Source: Echinarachnius parma (taxonomy: Eukaryota > Echinodermata > Echinoidea > Clypeasteroida > Echinarachniidae). Taken from it: a stretch of 64,000 nucleotides of DNA. Positions within the stretch are counted from its first letter, which is position 1; every line of letters begins with the position of its first letter. Below the pieces are notes generated by a model. The model ran no database searches and was not told the DNA's origin. It was given only the letters and a program-made list of their open reading frames with translations. The DNA lies in NCBI GenBank assembly GCA_037951105.1, contig JBAMJV010007109.1, positions 90,001-154,000 on the forward strand. Direction: 5' to 3'. The translations under genes were made by a program, and so were the position numbers. Shown piece by piece: positions 14,701 through 26,700 of the stretch.

Positions 14701-17700
14701 ATAACTCACAAAATAAAAATGTCCAGAACCAAATTTTGATATGCATCTGTTCCCACTATCCTACCAATTATTTACAATAGGAAAGAAAATCAAAATTCCC
14801 ACTAAATTATGAATTATGAATATCAATATCTGCGGTAACAGCGTGACGGCAAAAAGACATGGGTTTCTTACATGGTAAGAAACTAAGCAAACTCTGTGAA
14901 CTACAGGAACATTTTGCAATTTTGTCACATTGATTCTTTGTACTAGACATCAAGCTAGAACATCCAAATAAAAATGTAGAAAAAATCCAATGTTCATAGT
15001 AAATATGATATCATAAACGTATCTGTGCACGGTAACAGCGTGACGGTAACAGCGTGACCTCTGAATTGTACATGTTATATATATGGGAGATATTGATGAG
15101 ATGAATAAGATTATATAATTTTGATGTAGTCATCCAGAATCTATACAGAACTAGATGAATGGGTAATATAACCCAGATGCTCTGAAATGATGGTTCGCAT
15201 GACACAAATTTGCAGCCTAGCGCCCTCTATTGATCAAAAATGTTTTTGGACAAAACTGAAATTCTTATCTTTTTCAGAATTTAGTTTGAGGAACCATCAA
15301 TTATCAAACCCAAAATACAAACTTAATTGCAACAATGAAATATTAGACCTTTGACATCTGACCTTTGACCTTATTTCTCAAATTAGCATACAAATGTTTA
15401 ATTCTATGTCGGCACAGTGCATATCTACAAGTGATTTGTTACATGTAACATGATTTCAATGTCAGTAAGTTTTTGTGTTTGAATTGGTAATTATCCGAGT
15501 GACCTTTGACCTGTGCTCCAAACATTTCCATAGAATTTTCTTTTATCTACAGTATTCTTTCTAACATTAATTCTGGCATTTTTTTGTGAGATAAAAAATA
15601 AACTACAATAATTTGACCTGTTGACCTTTGACCCCATGACCAAATTCTATAATCAGGTCATCTACTTCACTGAACGCATACCAGTATTAATTATCATGTC
15701 ATCCTTCAAGGATTCTTGAAATATCTTGAGAATAATATATTTTGTGCATATTAATTAGCTGTGACCTTTGACCTTTGACCTCATGGCCCCAAAATGTATC
15801 AGATAATCCATACCTCTGAATACATGTCTTGTACAAAGTTTGAACCGAATCCATCCAACGATTCTTGAGATATTGCAAAAAAAAAGTAGGTTGCGTCACG
15901 CTGTTACCCAAAAAGTAACAGCGTGACCAAATTGATATTGCTTAGATTTATTAGTGGTAAAAGATAATGCTGCTATTTAGCATCCATAATATAGCTCTAT
16001 GGGTGAATGAAGAAGAAACAAAAAATAATTTCATTCCCATTCATATTTTTCCAGAAATATTAAAAATACCTGTTTTTAGGGTAACAGCGTGACATATAGA
16101 TGACTATAAATGAAACAGTCACTGAAGCAGAACAAAGAGCGAAAATTCCGAAATAGATATTTATCTGATAAATTGAAGTAATGTTCTTACCAACACTGAA
16201 AGAAAATGTTATGAAAACCTATTTTTGCAGCTCTTTTAAGCTTAATATTTACAAGTATATTTTGTGAAAATAATTGAAAATTAATTTATGCTAATTAATT
16301 CCTATGAAATAATAGTTTACGGCAAAATTTTTTTCGAAAAAAATGCATTTCTGAATAGTTTGATCTTTAAGCTTTAATTTGATACCAAATATGTTATGAT
16401 TCGACGAATTTGAAAAATGGGTGCTTATGTCAATGTTTGCTTGGAATTGCCCCTACGCCAAGCTGGTAGACAGGTTAGTGTAAAGGTTATAATAATAGTA
16501 TTTTGTCTGATGGTCAGCCAACTGGCTATAGTTTCAGGAGCATAGTGGTCAAGTACCCCTTTCCAGCTGCTGCCACCAACCTACAGACCACCTACGCCAA
16601 GCTGGTAGACAGGTTAGTGTAAAGGTTATAATAATAGTATTTTGTCTGACGGTCAGCCAACTGGCTATAGTATCAGGAGCATAGCGGTCAAGTACCCCTT
16701 TCCAGCTGCTGCCACCAACCTACAGACCACCTACGCCAAGCTGGTAGACAGGTTAGTGTAAAGGTTATAATAATAGTATTTTGTCTGACGGTCAGCCAAC
16801 TGGCTATAGTATCAGGAGCATAGCGGTCAAGTACCCCTTTCCAGCTGCTGCCACCAACCTACAGACCACCTACGCCAAGCTGGTAGACAGGTTAGTGTAA
16901 AGGTTATAATAATAGTATTTTGTCTGACGGTCAGCCAACTGGCTATAGTATCAGGAGCATAGCGGTCAAGTACCCCTTTCCAGCTGCTGCCACCAACCTA
17001 CAGACCACCTACGCCAAGCTGGTAGACAGGTTAGTGTAAAGGTTATAATAATAGTATTTTGTCTGACGGTCAGCCAACTGGCTATAGCATCAGGAGCATA
17101 GCGGTCAAGTACCCCTTTCCGGCCGCTGCCACGAACCTACAGACCACCTACGCCAAGCTGGTAGACAGGTTAGTGTAAAGGTTATAATAATAGTATTTTG
17201 TCTGACTGTCAGCCAACTAGCTATAGTATCAGGAGCATAGTGGTCAAGTACCCCTTTCCAGCTGCTGCCACCAACCTACAAACCACCTACGCCAAGCTGG
17301 TAGACAGGTTAGTGTAAAGGTTATAATAGTATTTTGCTGACGGTCAGCCAACTAGCTATAGTATCAGGAGCATAGCGGTCAAGTACCCCTTTCCAGCTGC
17401 TGCCACCAACCTACAGACCACCTACGCCAAGCTGGTAGATAGGTTAGTGTAAAGGTTATAATAATAGTATTTGGTCTGATGGTCAGCCAACTGGCTATAG
17501 TATCAGGAGCATAGCGGTCAAGTACCCCTTTCCGGCCGCTGCCACAAACCTACAGACCACATACGCCAATCTTGTAGACAGGTTAGTGTCAATGTTATGA
17601 GAGTATATTTGTCTTGACGGTCAGCCAACTGGCCAAGTACATCAGGAGCATAGGGGTCGAGCAAGAATGCACCTTTATAGTAGCACTGGATAGAATGCTC

Positions 17701-20700
17701 CCCAGGGAGTGACTTGTGTGTTTGTTTGTAGCATGTATCCATTGACCGGGATAATAATATTGGATGCATGGCCCTCTGAGACAACAGTGCAAAATTACTG
17801 TAGTGGTTACTTTTGATAAACAAAAACAGATTGATAATATTAATAATGATAATAATATTTTGATATATGATGACACGCGCAGTACCCCGAGGTACCGTTG
17901 TACCCCGGTATCCCGCGTTGTGTAGCGCCATCTTGTGTCCACCCGAAGTACAACCGTACCACAGAGCAATCATGGAGGTCGCTGGTGTATTGCGTTGTGC
18001 ATGCAGCGCTTGTATGCACGCTACCCTAAAAAAAAAAAAAAAAAATTAAAACAAAATGGCGGATTTTCATTTGGTACCCCAGGGTACCATTTATGTCATC
18101 ATCTATAGTTGATTAGATAAGATAGATAAGATAAGATAGATTAAATAATTGATATTGACTCTTCTGCTTTTGCGTTGTTGCTTTCTCTGCCACCAGGGAT
18201 GAGGTGAAGATCTTCAAGATGAAGGAGGTGGAGCTGATCCACTACTTCATCAAGTTTCATGCCATCATCTACCTGGCCTCTTGTGAACAAGGTAAATTAG
18301 TTTACTTATAAATACAAAGATTATATTTTGAAAATTAGAAAAGAAAATTGGGCTTCCCCAGGAATTGAATCAGAGACCTGCAGATGCAATTTCCAGTGAA
18401 GCCCAATTTTCTTTAGTCATTTTCATTTAAATTATATATTTCTGGTCAGTTTACCTATGTTTTTATGTACAAAGATTTTATGTGCAAAGGGGCATTTTAG
18501 TTACTTTAGTGTGTATCCTCAGAATTCCACCTGGAACCCCCTCTCCCAAAATTAGTTTTATTTGTACAAAAATGCTATGTGTAAACTGGCATCTTAGAGT
18601 CAACCCTTAGTCAAACCTGCTCTAGCGACCATGCAAATATAAAGTCCCCCTGGCTCCAAAGCCCACGATTTTGTGTTCCCTTGAAAGCAGTTCACCCGTT
18701 AATGAACCTGTCTACAGCGACCACTTGTATTAAAGACCACCTTTATCGTCTCCCTAGACGACATGTTTGACTGTAGTTTACAGGCATGTGAGACTGCGAT
18801 ATTAAAACAAACAAAAATATATATATATATATATTTTTTTAAATTAACGTAGATCTGACCAAATCTTACCTAGTAATTATGCAAGAATTATGAAAAATAA
18901 GGTTGAGAATGCACCAGAGAGCATTCAATACTCATAAACTTCAAGGCCTGGACCCCAGCCGCAATGGACTTTGTGCTCGCAATGTGCACTTCCCGCACAC
19001 TTGTGCAATTACGCCGTGACTTTCCTCTTTTTTTTCTTACCTCACACACATGCCTGAGTTTATTTACAGATTTTATGTGTGCCCTGAGTATTATCATTAC
19101 CTGCCTTTACCATTTCTCACCCACATTAACCACTTGGAACCCATCTAGGATTATTACCTACATGTACTTGGTCTGATTATCACCCATAATAACCACCAAG
19201 AACCTCCCTCAAAGTGTACCCATATAAGTATTACATCTTGAACCATTTATCACTCCCATTAACTACCTAGAACCCCCTCAAACTTAGCTCAAAGTAGATT
19301 CTTAACTACTTGGATTATTACCAACATTATCCATCTAGTACCATCATGGTAATGAGGGTTTTTTCAATAGCACATCTTGAACATGGACGTTGATGCATTG
19401 ACGTCACGTAACCAACCAAGCTTACCGCTATAAACCTCTTCTTATTTGATTATCCATGTATTTTGTATTTTCCGTATTGTTGATTCTTGATATATATAGA
19501 TAGTCCTTTTACAAATTTAATTGTTCGATAGATCTTCTAGTTGCCGGATCGTAATAAGAATAAGCTAGAGGACAACTTTCACAGTCACTTGTCACAGGCT
19601 ATCTTGACCAGTGGGGAACTCACCCATATAGCAACTATAAACCTCTTCTTATTCAATCTGTTTTTTTTTGTGGCAGTTTCACAGATTGTCGGTTCTTTTA
19701 TGAATTAATTGCTTGACAGATCTTGACATTTGTAAATTTAACTTACTTTTTCAGATCTTCAAGTTGCTGGATCGATCAAGGACAAGCTAGAGGAGAACTT
19801 CCGCAGCCACCTGTCCCAGGAAATCTTGACCAGTCGGCAACTGACCCAGATGGCTGCCATAAACCTCTATGCTTTGCACACCATACGGCAACTGCATACC
19901 AGCAACGGCCAGTGTGGCAAGACCAGTAGCAGCAACAGTGGTAGCAGGGCTGGGAGTGGTAGTGGCGAGCTGGACAGACTCTCGAGCGTTGTGGACACTA
20001 GCTGTGGCAAGCCATACGTTACCAACAGCGCACAGTGCTGGACACTCACTATGGGCTTCTCTTGTAAGTAGAGTCATTAATGAATTGTGCTCTTATCCTT
20101 TTGCTTTCTGATATATCTGTGAGTGTTTTGTAAAATCAACAAGATATCTCTGACTTAACGTGTTTAAACGTCACTTAAAGGGACTTAGTAACATTGTCCA
20201 AATCCTCAAAATAAAATTGTAATTCTAGCGGTTCCCTTATAGCTTGTTGTATTCGTATTAACAATAAAATCATGGGACAGGTTTCGGTTTTTCAAATTTC
20301 CCTTTCGTTACAAAGATATGTATGATTGAAGTATTCAGATAAGAAAAACTCCGGGCGAGTTTTTCTTCCATGTACAAAGTGAGTGCAGTGAGTTACTGAA
20401 TATCACTTTGCATTTTTGCTCATTACTTGGCCATACAATGTCCATTTGACTTGAAATTTTCACACAATAACCTGTGGACATATGAGTTAACAACAATATA
20501 CATTGCACCAACCATTCATCACTTTTTGCACATGTCAACAAAGTTACTAGATCCCTGGCCTGGTCTGCCTGCTGTCAGACTGATGCTTGGTTGGAAACTC
20601 CTCCAGCCAGGAATTACCATCATTATTATCAATCGACATCGACAGCATCATCATCCTATTTTCATGATTGATTGCTAATTGATCTTTTGTATTTGCTTCA

Positions 20701-23700
20701 TTCCCCAGTCAATCTGCTGCAGATGATGCTGCACTACATGCCCCAGAAGGCAGCGGAATCCCCCCTGGACGCCTGGCCTGGTCTTCCTGCTGTCAGACTG
20801 ATGCTTGGTTGGATTTTCCTGCAGCCGGGAATCTTTGACGACCCAGTCCTTACCACCAAGACCAGGTTTGTAGCCGTGCAGTTAATTTAGATTCTCACTA
20901 TTGCATTTTGTCATAAAAACTCTTAAAAGGGTGCCCTAATCTGAGTTTCTATGCCGTTTATGGTAAATGATAACTTCCGGTATGCAATTAAGCCTAATAG
21001 AAAATTTGCAGTTGTCAATTAAGTAGTTGTTAAAATATTTGTAAAAACATCTCTGAGCAAACAAAATTTGAGCAAAATTAGTAAGGAAATATGATAGTTA
21101 CAACAATTTGAACTTCAAGGAGAGATGGGACGTAGTTTTGAAAGCGGTGCTGACTGTGGCATTATTCATGAGCAACCACTTATTAGTGTTGTACACAGAT
21201 TTGTACTTATACACAGGCCATTTGATGGAGTTATATGCAAAAGGCCATTAACCCTAATCCCACTGGGTTATTTTGATCACTTGAGTCCACTGGGGGGGGG
21301 GGGGGGGGGGGCCATTTTGGCGCCCCCTCAAATCTCGGCAACGAATGGACCGATTGACTCGAAAATCGGCACATACGTAAAACTAGTCTAGTAGAATAAT
21401 AATTTGAAGAAAGAAAAAAAAATTGGACCATTATTTTTTTTTTTATAATTAATTAAAATTTTGAATATGCAAATTTTTGACGAATTTGGGGGAAAATTGG
21501 GATTTTCATCTAAAATCAAGAGAAATTACAGGATTTCTTCAGGTTTTCAGGTAAAAATACTTTCAAATGATGTAATTCATCATATCCATGTTTTTTATGG
21601 TAATAAAATATATCACTAATTTGCATAAATATGCAAATTAGTATTCCCGGATTTACCCACATTGTTTTCTTTCTTATGTATTTTATTGTTTGTATTGTTT
21701 TTTTTAGTTTTTTTTTTAGAAGAATTTATCTCTGAAGTGTATGAATTAAACTAATAACAAAGAAATAATCCAAATTATAATTCAATCTAACAATTATAAC
21801 AGATTTGGAGTTTACATGGCATCGGATGTAGGAATTGCATAGAAACCTGTACAAAAATTGCATTTTTTTTGTGACGGTCGAGCAATTATCGACCTCTAAA
21901 ATCAGTTCTACATGTCCGACCGGGGTGAATTATATATCAAAACGTGCGGGAGACTTGAGAGAAAAAAGTCATGAAATTTGAACGTGAAATTATAATCGGT
22001 CTAGATGCACGTCAAAAAAAACGACAGGGGGGGGGGCCAAAATGCCCCCCCCCCCCCCCCCAGTGGGATTAGGGTTAAGTCATTTGTACCAATTAAAGAA
22101 AATTTCAATTGAATATGATGTAGAACAATGACAAAAATAAGAAAATATGTGATAGTTTTGATCCTAATATCCTCTATTTTCTAATAACTCACTTTTCTAC
22201 AACTTTTCCTTGCAGTGTTTGGAGCAAGCTAGGCCGAGTGCTGACATCACTACAGGTTGACAGCGCACCCCGCCCCGATGACTCCACCAGTTCCCTGCCC
22301 CTCCCCGAAGACAACCTGTTAGATGGGTTCACCCCGCTCCAAGATTTCCAAAGGTAACATTGAAGAGACTGCGTCGTTGCTTGAAATAATTACAAAAAAA
22401 ATGACTTGGGGAGAACGAACTGAAACTGACAGCAAATGGACACCATCCCTAAATTGTCAATTTTGGTTCAGTTGGTTTTACTTGGTTTTGATCTGTTGAC
22501 AGTTTAAGTGGTCGAATGTACACTCAATTCGGGCGACGAATGCAGACCAACACAGGATAGAACATTTCTTTTGTTACCCCAAAGCTTACATTTAGTCGAC
22601 ACCAAATTAACATCACCTTGAATATATTTGTGAGAAGGTATAAAGCGGTTAAGCTGGGAGTGAATTGAATGAACGAGGAGAGATGTTTTTTTTTTCTTTC
22701 TTAAATTTGGATCTTGACTATGGTTAGAGTAAGCGATCAGAGGGGAAGTGAAGCAAAATTAATCCATTTAGAGGGTTGCTATCCTAGGGCAAGAGTCTCG
22801 AACACTAAGCTATCAACTGTCTGTTTGTTTCTTTAATTAGGGACCTAGACTTTGGTCAGAGTAAGCGGTCAGGCTGGGAGCGGTGTGAGATGGACCAGGA
22901 GAGATGTCAGAGGCTGTCTGGTCAAGGCAAATGGCTCGCACACCATCAACCAAGGTAAGGCACATAAGTCCATCTCTATTGAATAACACATTGTTTGACC
23001 ACGGCCAGTTCAAAGCAGCGATCTATTGCACATGACAATGGTAAATGCGTGTGCACTTACCAGGCTAGTAGTGGCATGAACGCAGGGTCATTTCCTGTGC
23101 GTAATAATGTTTAGTCGAGAGTTTGGCCTTTATTTTTTTGGTTTTGACAAACAATTGGATCGCAGCATAACAAAATATAACCCTTTCATTTGATATTTAA
23201 ACAATATTTCTTCATCCTCTAGGCTATACAGCATGTTTTTTGCAACTATACCACTTTCATTATCACTCATCAGTATTATTTCAAACTTTGATTTATCCTT
23301 TTTATTTTAATGTTACGATTCCTTTGATTTTCCACTCAAAAATAATTAATTACCCTTGTCATCCAACTCCTAATTTCTCATAATTGCAGTCTGCTAAAAG
23401 TGGAGACATCTGCTGGCAAGCTAATGTTCACCAGTCCCCTTGGAGACGATGCTGCATCCCGAAGGTCCTCCCATCACCAACAGAGACAGCTCCGGGCTAC
23501 CAAGACACCCATTGCTAGCAAAGGTACGTCCAACAATAATCTACCCATTGCTAGCAAAGGTAGGTCCAACAATAATCTACCCATTGCTAGCAAAGGTAGG
23601 TCAAACAACAATCTACCCATTGCTAGCAAAGGTAGGTCCAACAATAATCTACCAATTGCTAGCAAAGGTAGGTCCAACAATAATCTACCCATTGCTAGCA

Positions 23701-26700
23701 AAGGTAGGTCCAACAATAATCTACCCATTGCTAGCAAAGGTAGGTCCAACAATAATCTACCCATTGCTAACAAAGGTAGGTCCAACAATAATCTACCAAT
23801 TGCTAGCAAAGGTAGGTCCAACAATAATCTACCCATTGCTAGCAAAGGTAGGTCCAACAATAATCTACCCATTGCTAACAAAGGTAGGTCCAACAATAAT
23901 CTACCCATCGCTAGCAAAGGTACGTCCAACAATAATCTACCCATTGCTAGCAAAGGTAGGTCCAACAATAATCTACCCATTGCTAGCAAAGGTAGGTCCA
24001 ACAACAATCTACCCATTGCTAGCAAAGGTAGGTCCAACAATAATCTACCAAATGCTAGCAAAGGTAGGTCCAACAATAATCTACCCATTGCTAGCAAAGG
24101 TAGGTCCAACAATAATCTACCCATTGCTAGCAAAGGTAGGTCCAACAATAATCTACCCATTACTAGCAAAGGTAGGTCCAACAATAATCTACCAATTGCT
24201 AGCAAAGGTAGGTCCAACAATAATCTACCCATTGCTAGCAAAGGTAGGTCCAACAATAATCTACCCATTGCTAGCAAAGGTAGGTCCAACAATAATCTAC
24301 CCATTGCTAGCAAAGGTAGGTCCAACAATAATCTACCCATTGCTAGCAAAGGTAGGTCCAACAATAATCTACCCATTGCTAGCAAAGGTAGGTCCAACAA
24401 TAATCTACCCATTGCTAACAAAGGTAGGTCCAACAATAATCTACCCATTGCTAGCAAATGTACGTCCAACAATAATCTACCCATTGCTAGCAAAGGTAGG
24501 TCCAACAATAATCTACCCATTGCTAGAAAAGGTACGTCCAACAATAATCTACCCATTGCTAGCAAGGTAGGTCCAACAATAATCTACCCATTGATAGCAA
24601 ATGTACGTCCAACAATAATCTACCCATTGCTAGCAAAGGTAGGTCCAACAATAATCTACCCATTGCTAGCAAAGGTAGGTCCAACAATCTACCCATTGCT
24701 AGCAAAGGTAGGTCCAACAATAATCTACCCATTGCTAGCAAAGATAGGTCTAACAATAATCTACCCATTGCTAGCAAAGGTAGGTCCAACAATAATCTAC
24801 CCATTGCTAGCAAAGGTAGGTCCAACAATAATCTACCCATTGCTAGCAAAGGTATGTCCAATAATAATCTGTTTGATCTATGTTATGAGGGAATAATTCT
24901 TAATGATTTGTTTCACTTTAAAAGGAGAAAGTTGTGATGCTATGTAGGCCAAGCTGTATTGTTTATTTGTCTCCATGGTGATAATGCAATAGCGACACCA
25001 GAGAGAGATTAAACCATTGATTACTAACAAAGGTATGTCCTATCAACATTAGGTTTCCAGACAAATTATATAATATGAAAACTCATCAAAATATTGAAGT
25101 ATGTTTTCATGGGTCTGCAGAAGAAGACTAGTCTGTTGTCTAGAAATATGCATCTATAATGGTTCTATTGTCTCCAAACTTACGTGTGTATAGAATTGGT
25201 GCAATCGCAAACGTTTGGCACTTACGAAGCAAAGGCCCTGGTGGTTCTGTAAGTTTTGGTGATTAATTGCATTGTTTATGAATTACACAACCCTGTGCAA
25301 TGTGTTGGACATCTATTTTATATCAAACAACGGTACCAAAACATATAAGCCTGTATTATTCTTTCACTCTTTGCTTGGTGGTCCCCTTGAATACTTGGGT
25401 GCCTTCTTCTTTATCTGTAGGTGTAGAGGCAGTCACAAAGAGTGTGGCCACTGATGTGAAGGAGATACCCAAGAAGGCCGGAAGGGATGGAGCCCCGAGG
25501 AGGGAGAGCAAAGGAGAGGAGGACGGACAGAGCAAGACCATTGCAGTACAGGTACGGTCAAAGGCAGTGGCCTACAGTCAAACGCAGTGGCATACAGTCA
25601 AACGCAGTGGCCTACGGTCAAACGCAGTGGCCTACGGTCAAACGCAGTGGCCTACGGTCAAACGCAGTGGCCTACGGTCAAACGCAGTGGCCTACGGTCA
25701 AACGCAGTGGCCTACGGTCAAACGCAGTGGCCTACGGTCAAACGCAGTGGCCTACGGTCAAACGCAGTGGCCTACGGTCAATCGCAGTGGCCTACGGTCA
25801 AACGCAGTGGCCTACGGTCAAACGCAGTGGCCTACGGTCAAACGCTGTGGCCTACAGTCAAACGCAGTGGCCTACAGTCAAACGCAGTGGCCTTACAGTC
25901 AAACCTGTCTTAGCAGCAACCTGTCTATAGATAGCAGCTAACCTGCCTAATGTGACCACCAAAAGTGATCCCCTTCACTGGAAAACAATGTTATGGAACC
26001 TGTCTATAGAGGTCACTGTTCTTGTTTCCCTTGGGTGATCACTATACACAGGTTTGACTGTAGTTACAGAGGAAGGAGGTTATAATTAGTTTATTTTTTG
26101 GAATTAATTATTTTTAATTAATAGCCAATATTGTATGGCTTCATATACGTAGGTACTTCAAGAGGATTTAACTAAGAAGTTACTTTTCTTGAAGTACTTA
26201 TCTGAAGCCATATAAATTAATCTATTAATTAAAAAAGTATATAGATATAGATATGATGATGTACAAAAACAAGTCTTGACTTCTTTTTTTAAAATCTTTG
26301 AAAGGATTGTGAAAGATGTTTTTAAAAAAAGGAAATTTACCTTTTCATTTCCTGTTCTATTCATATCTGGTGTTAGCTTATGGGGAGTGGGAGGAGGTTG
26401 GGGGGGGGGGGGGGGGGGGGTGAGGGTAAGGGGGAAGGGGGAAGAGTGTGCCCCTTTCCCCCAATAAGTGTGCCCCCTCTATAATTCAGACCACGCTACC
26501 CCCCTGGTCAACCATGCTCTACCAACCACCTGTAAACAAAGCCCACTGTCTGTATGTCAGGAAAGAATGATTGTTTTATTTTATAATTTACTCCGCTGGA
26601 GCCACAAAACCAGGTGGGGAAAGGAGTCAAGTCTCTGTTGCTGTTGTTGTTGTGGTTGTATTGTTATGCAAGCCTCCACGCTAATAATTTTCTCTACTGG

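Noticed and set aside
18341-18414. tRNA gene on the - strand
   Set aside because: Acceptor-like 7-bp stem and B-box-like string, but only ~55 nt between stems and no D or anticodon arm; better explained as a palindromic repeat.
23440-24861. Long ORFs in other frames and on the - strand across the 36-bp array
   Set aside because: They are by-products of a repeat whose unit length is divisible by 3; only the exon 12 frame has a link to a gene.
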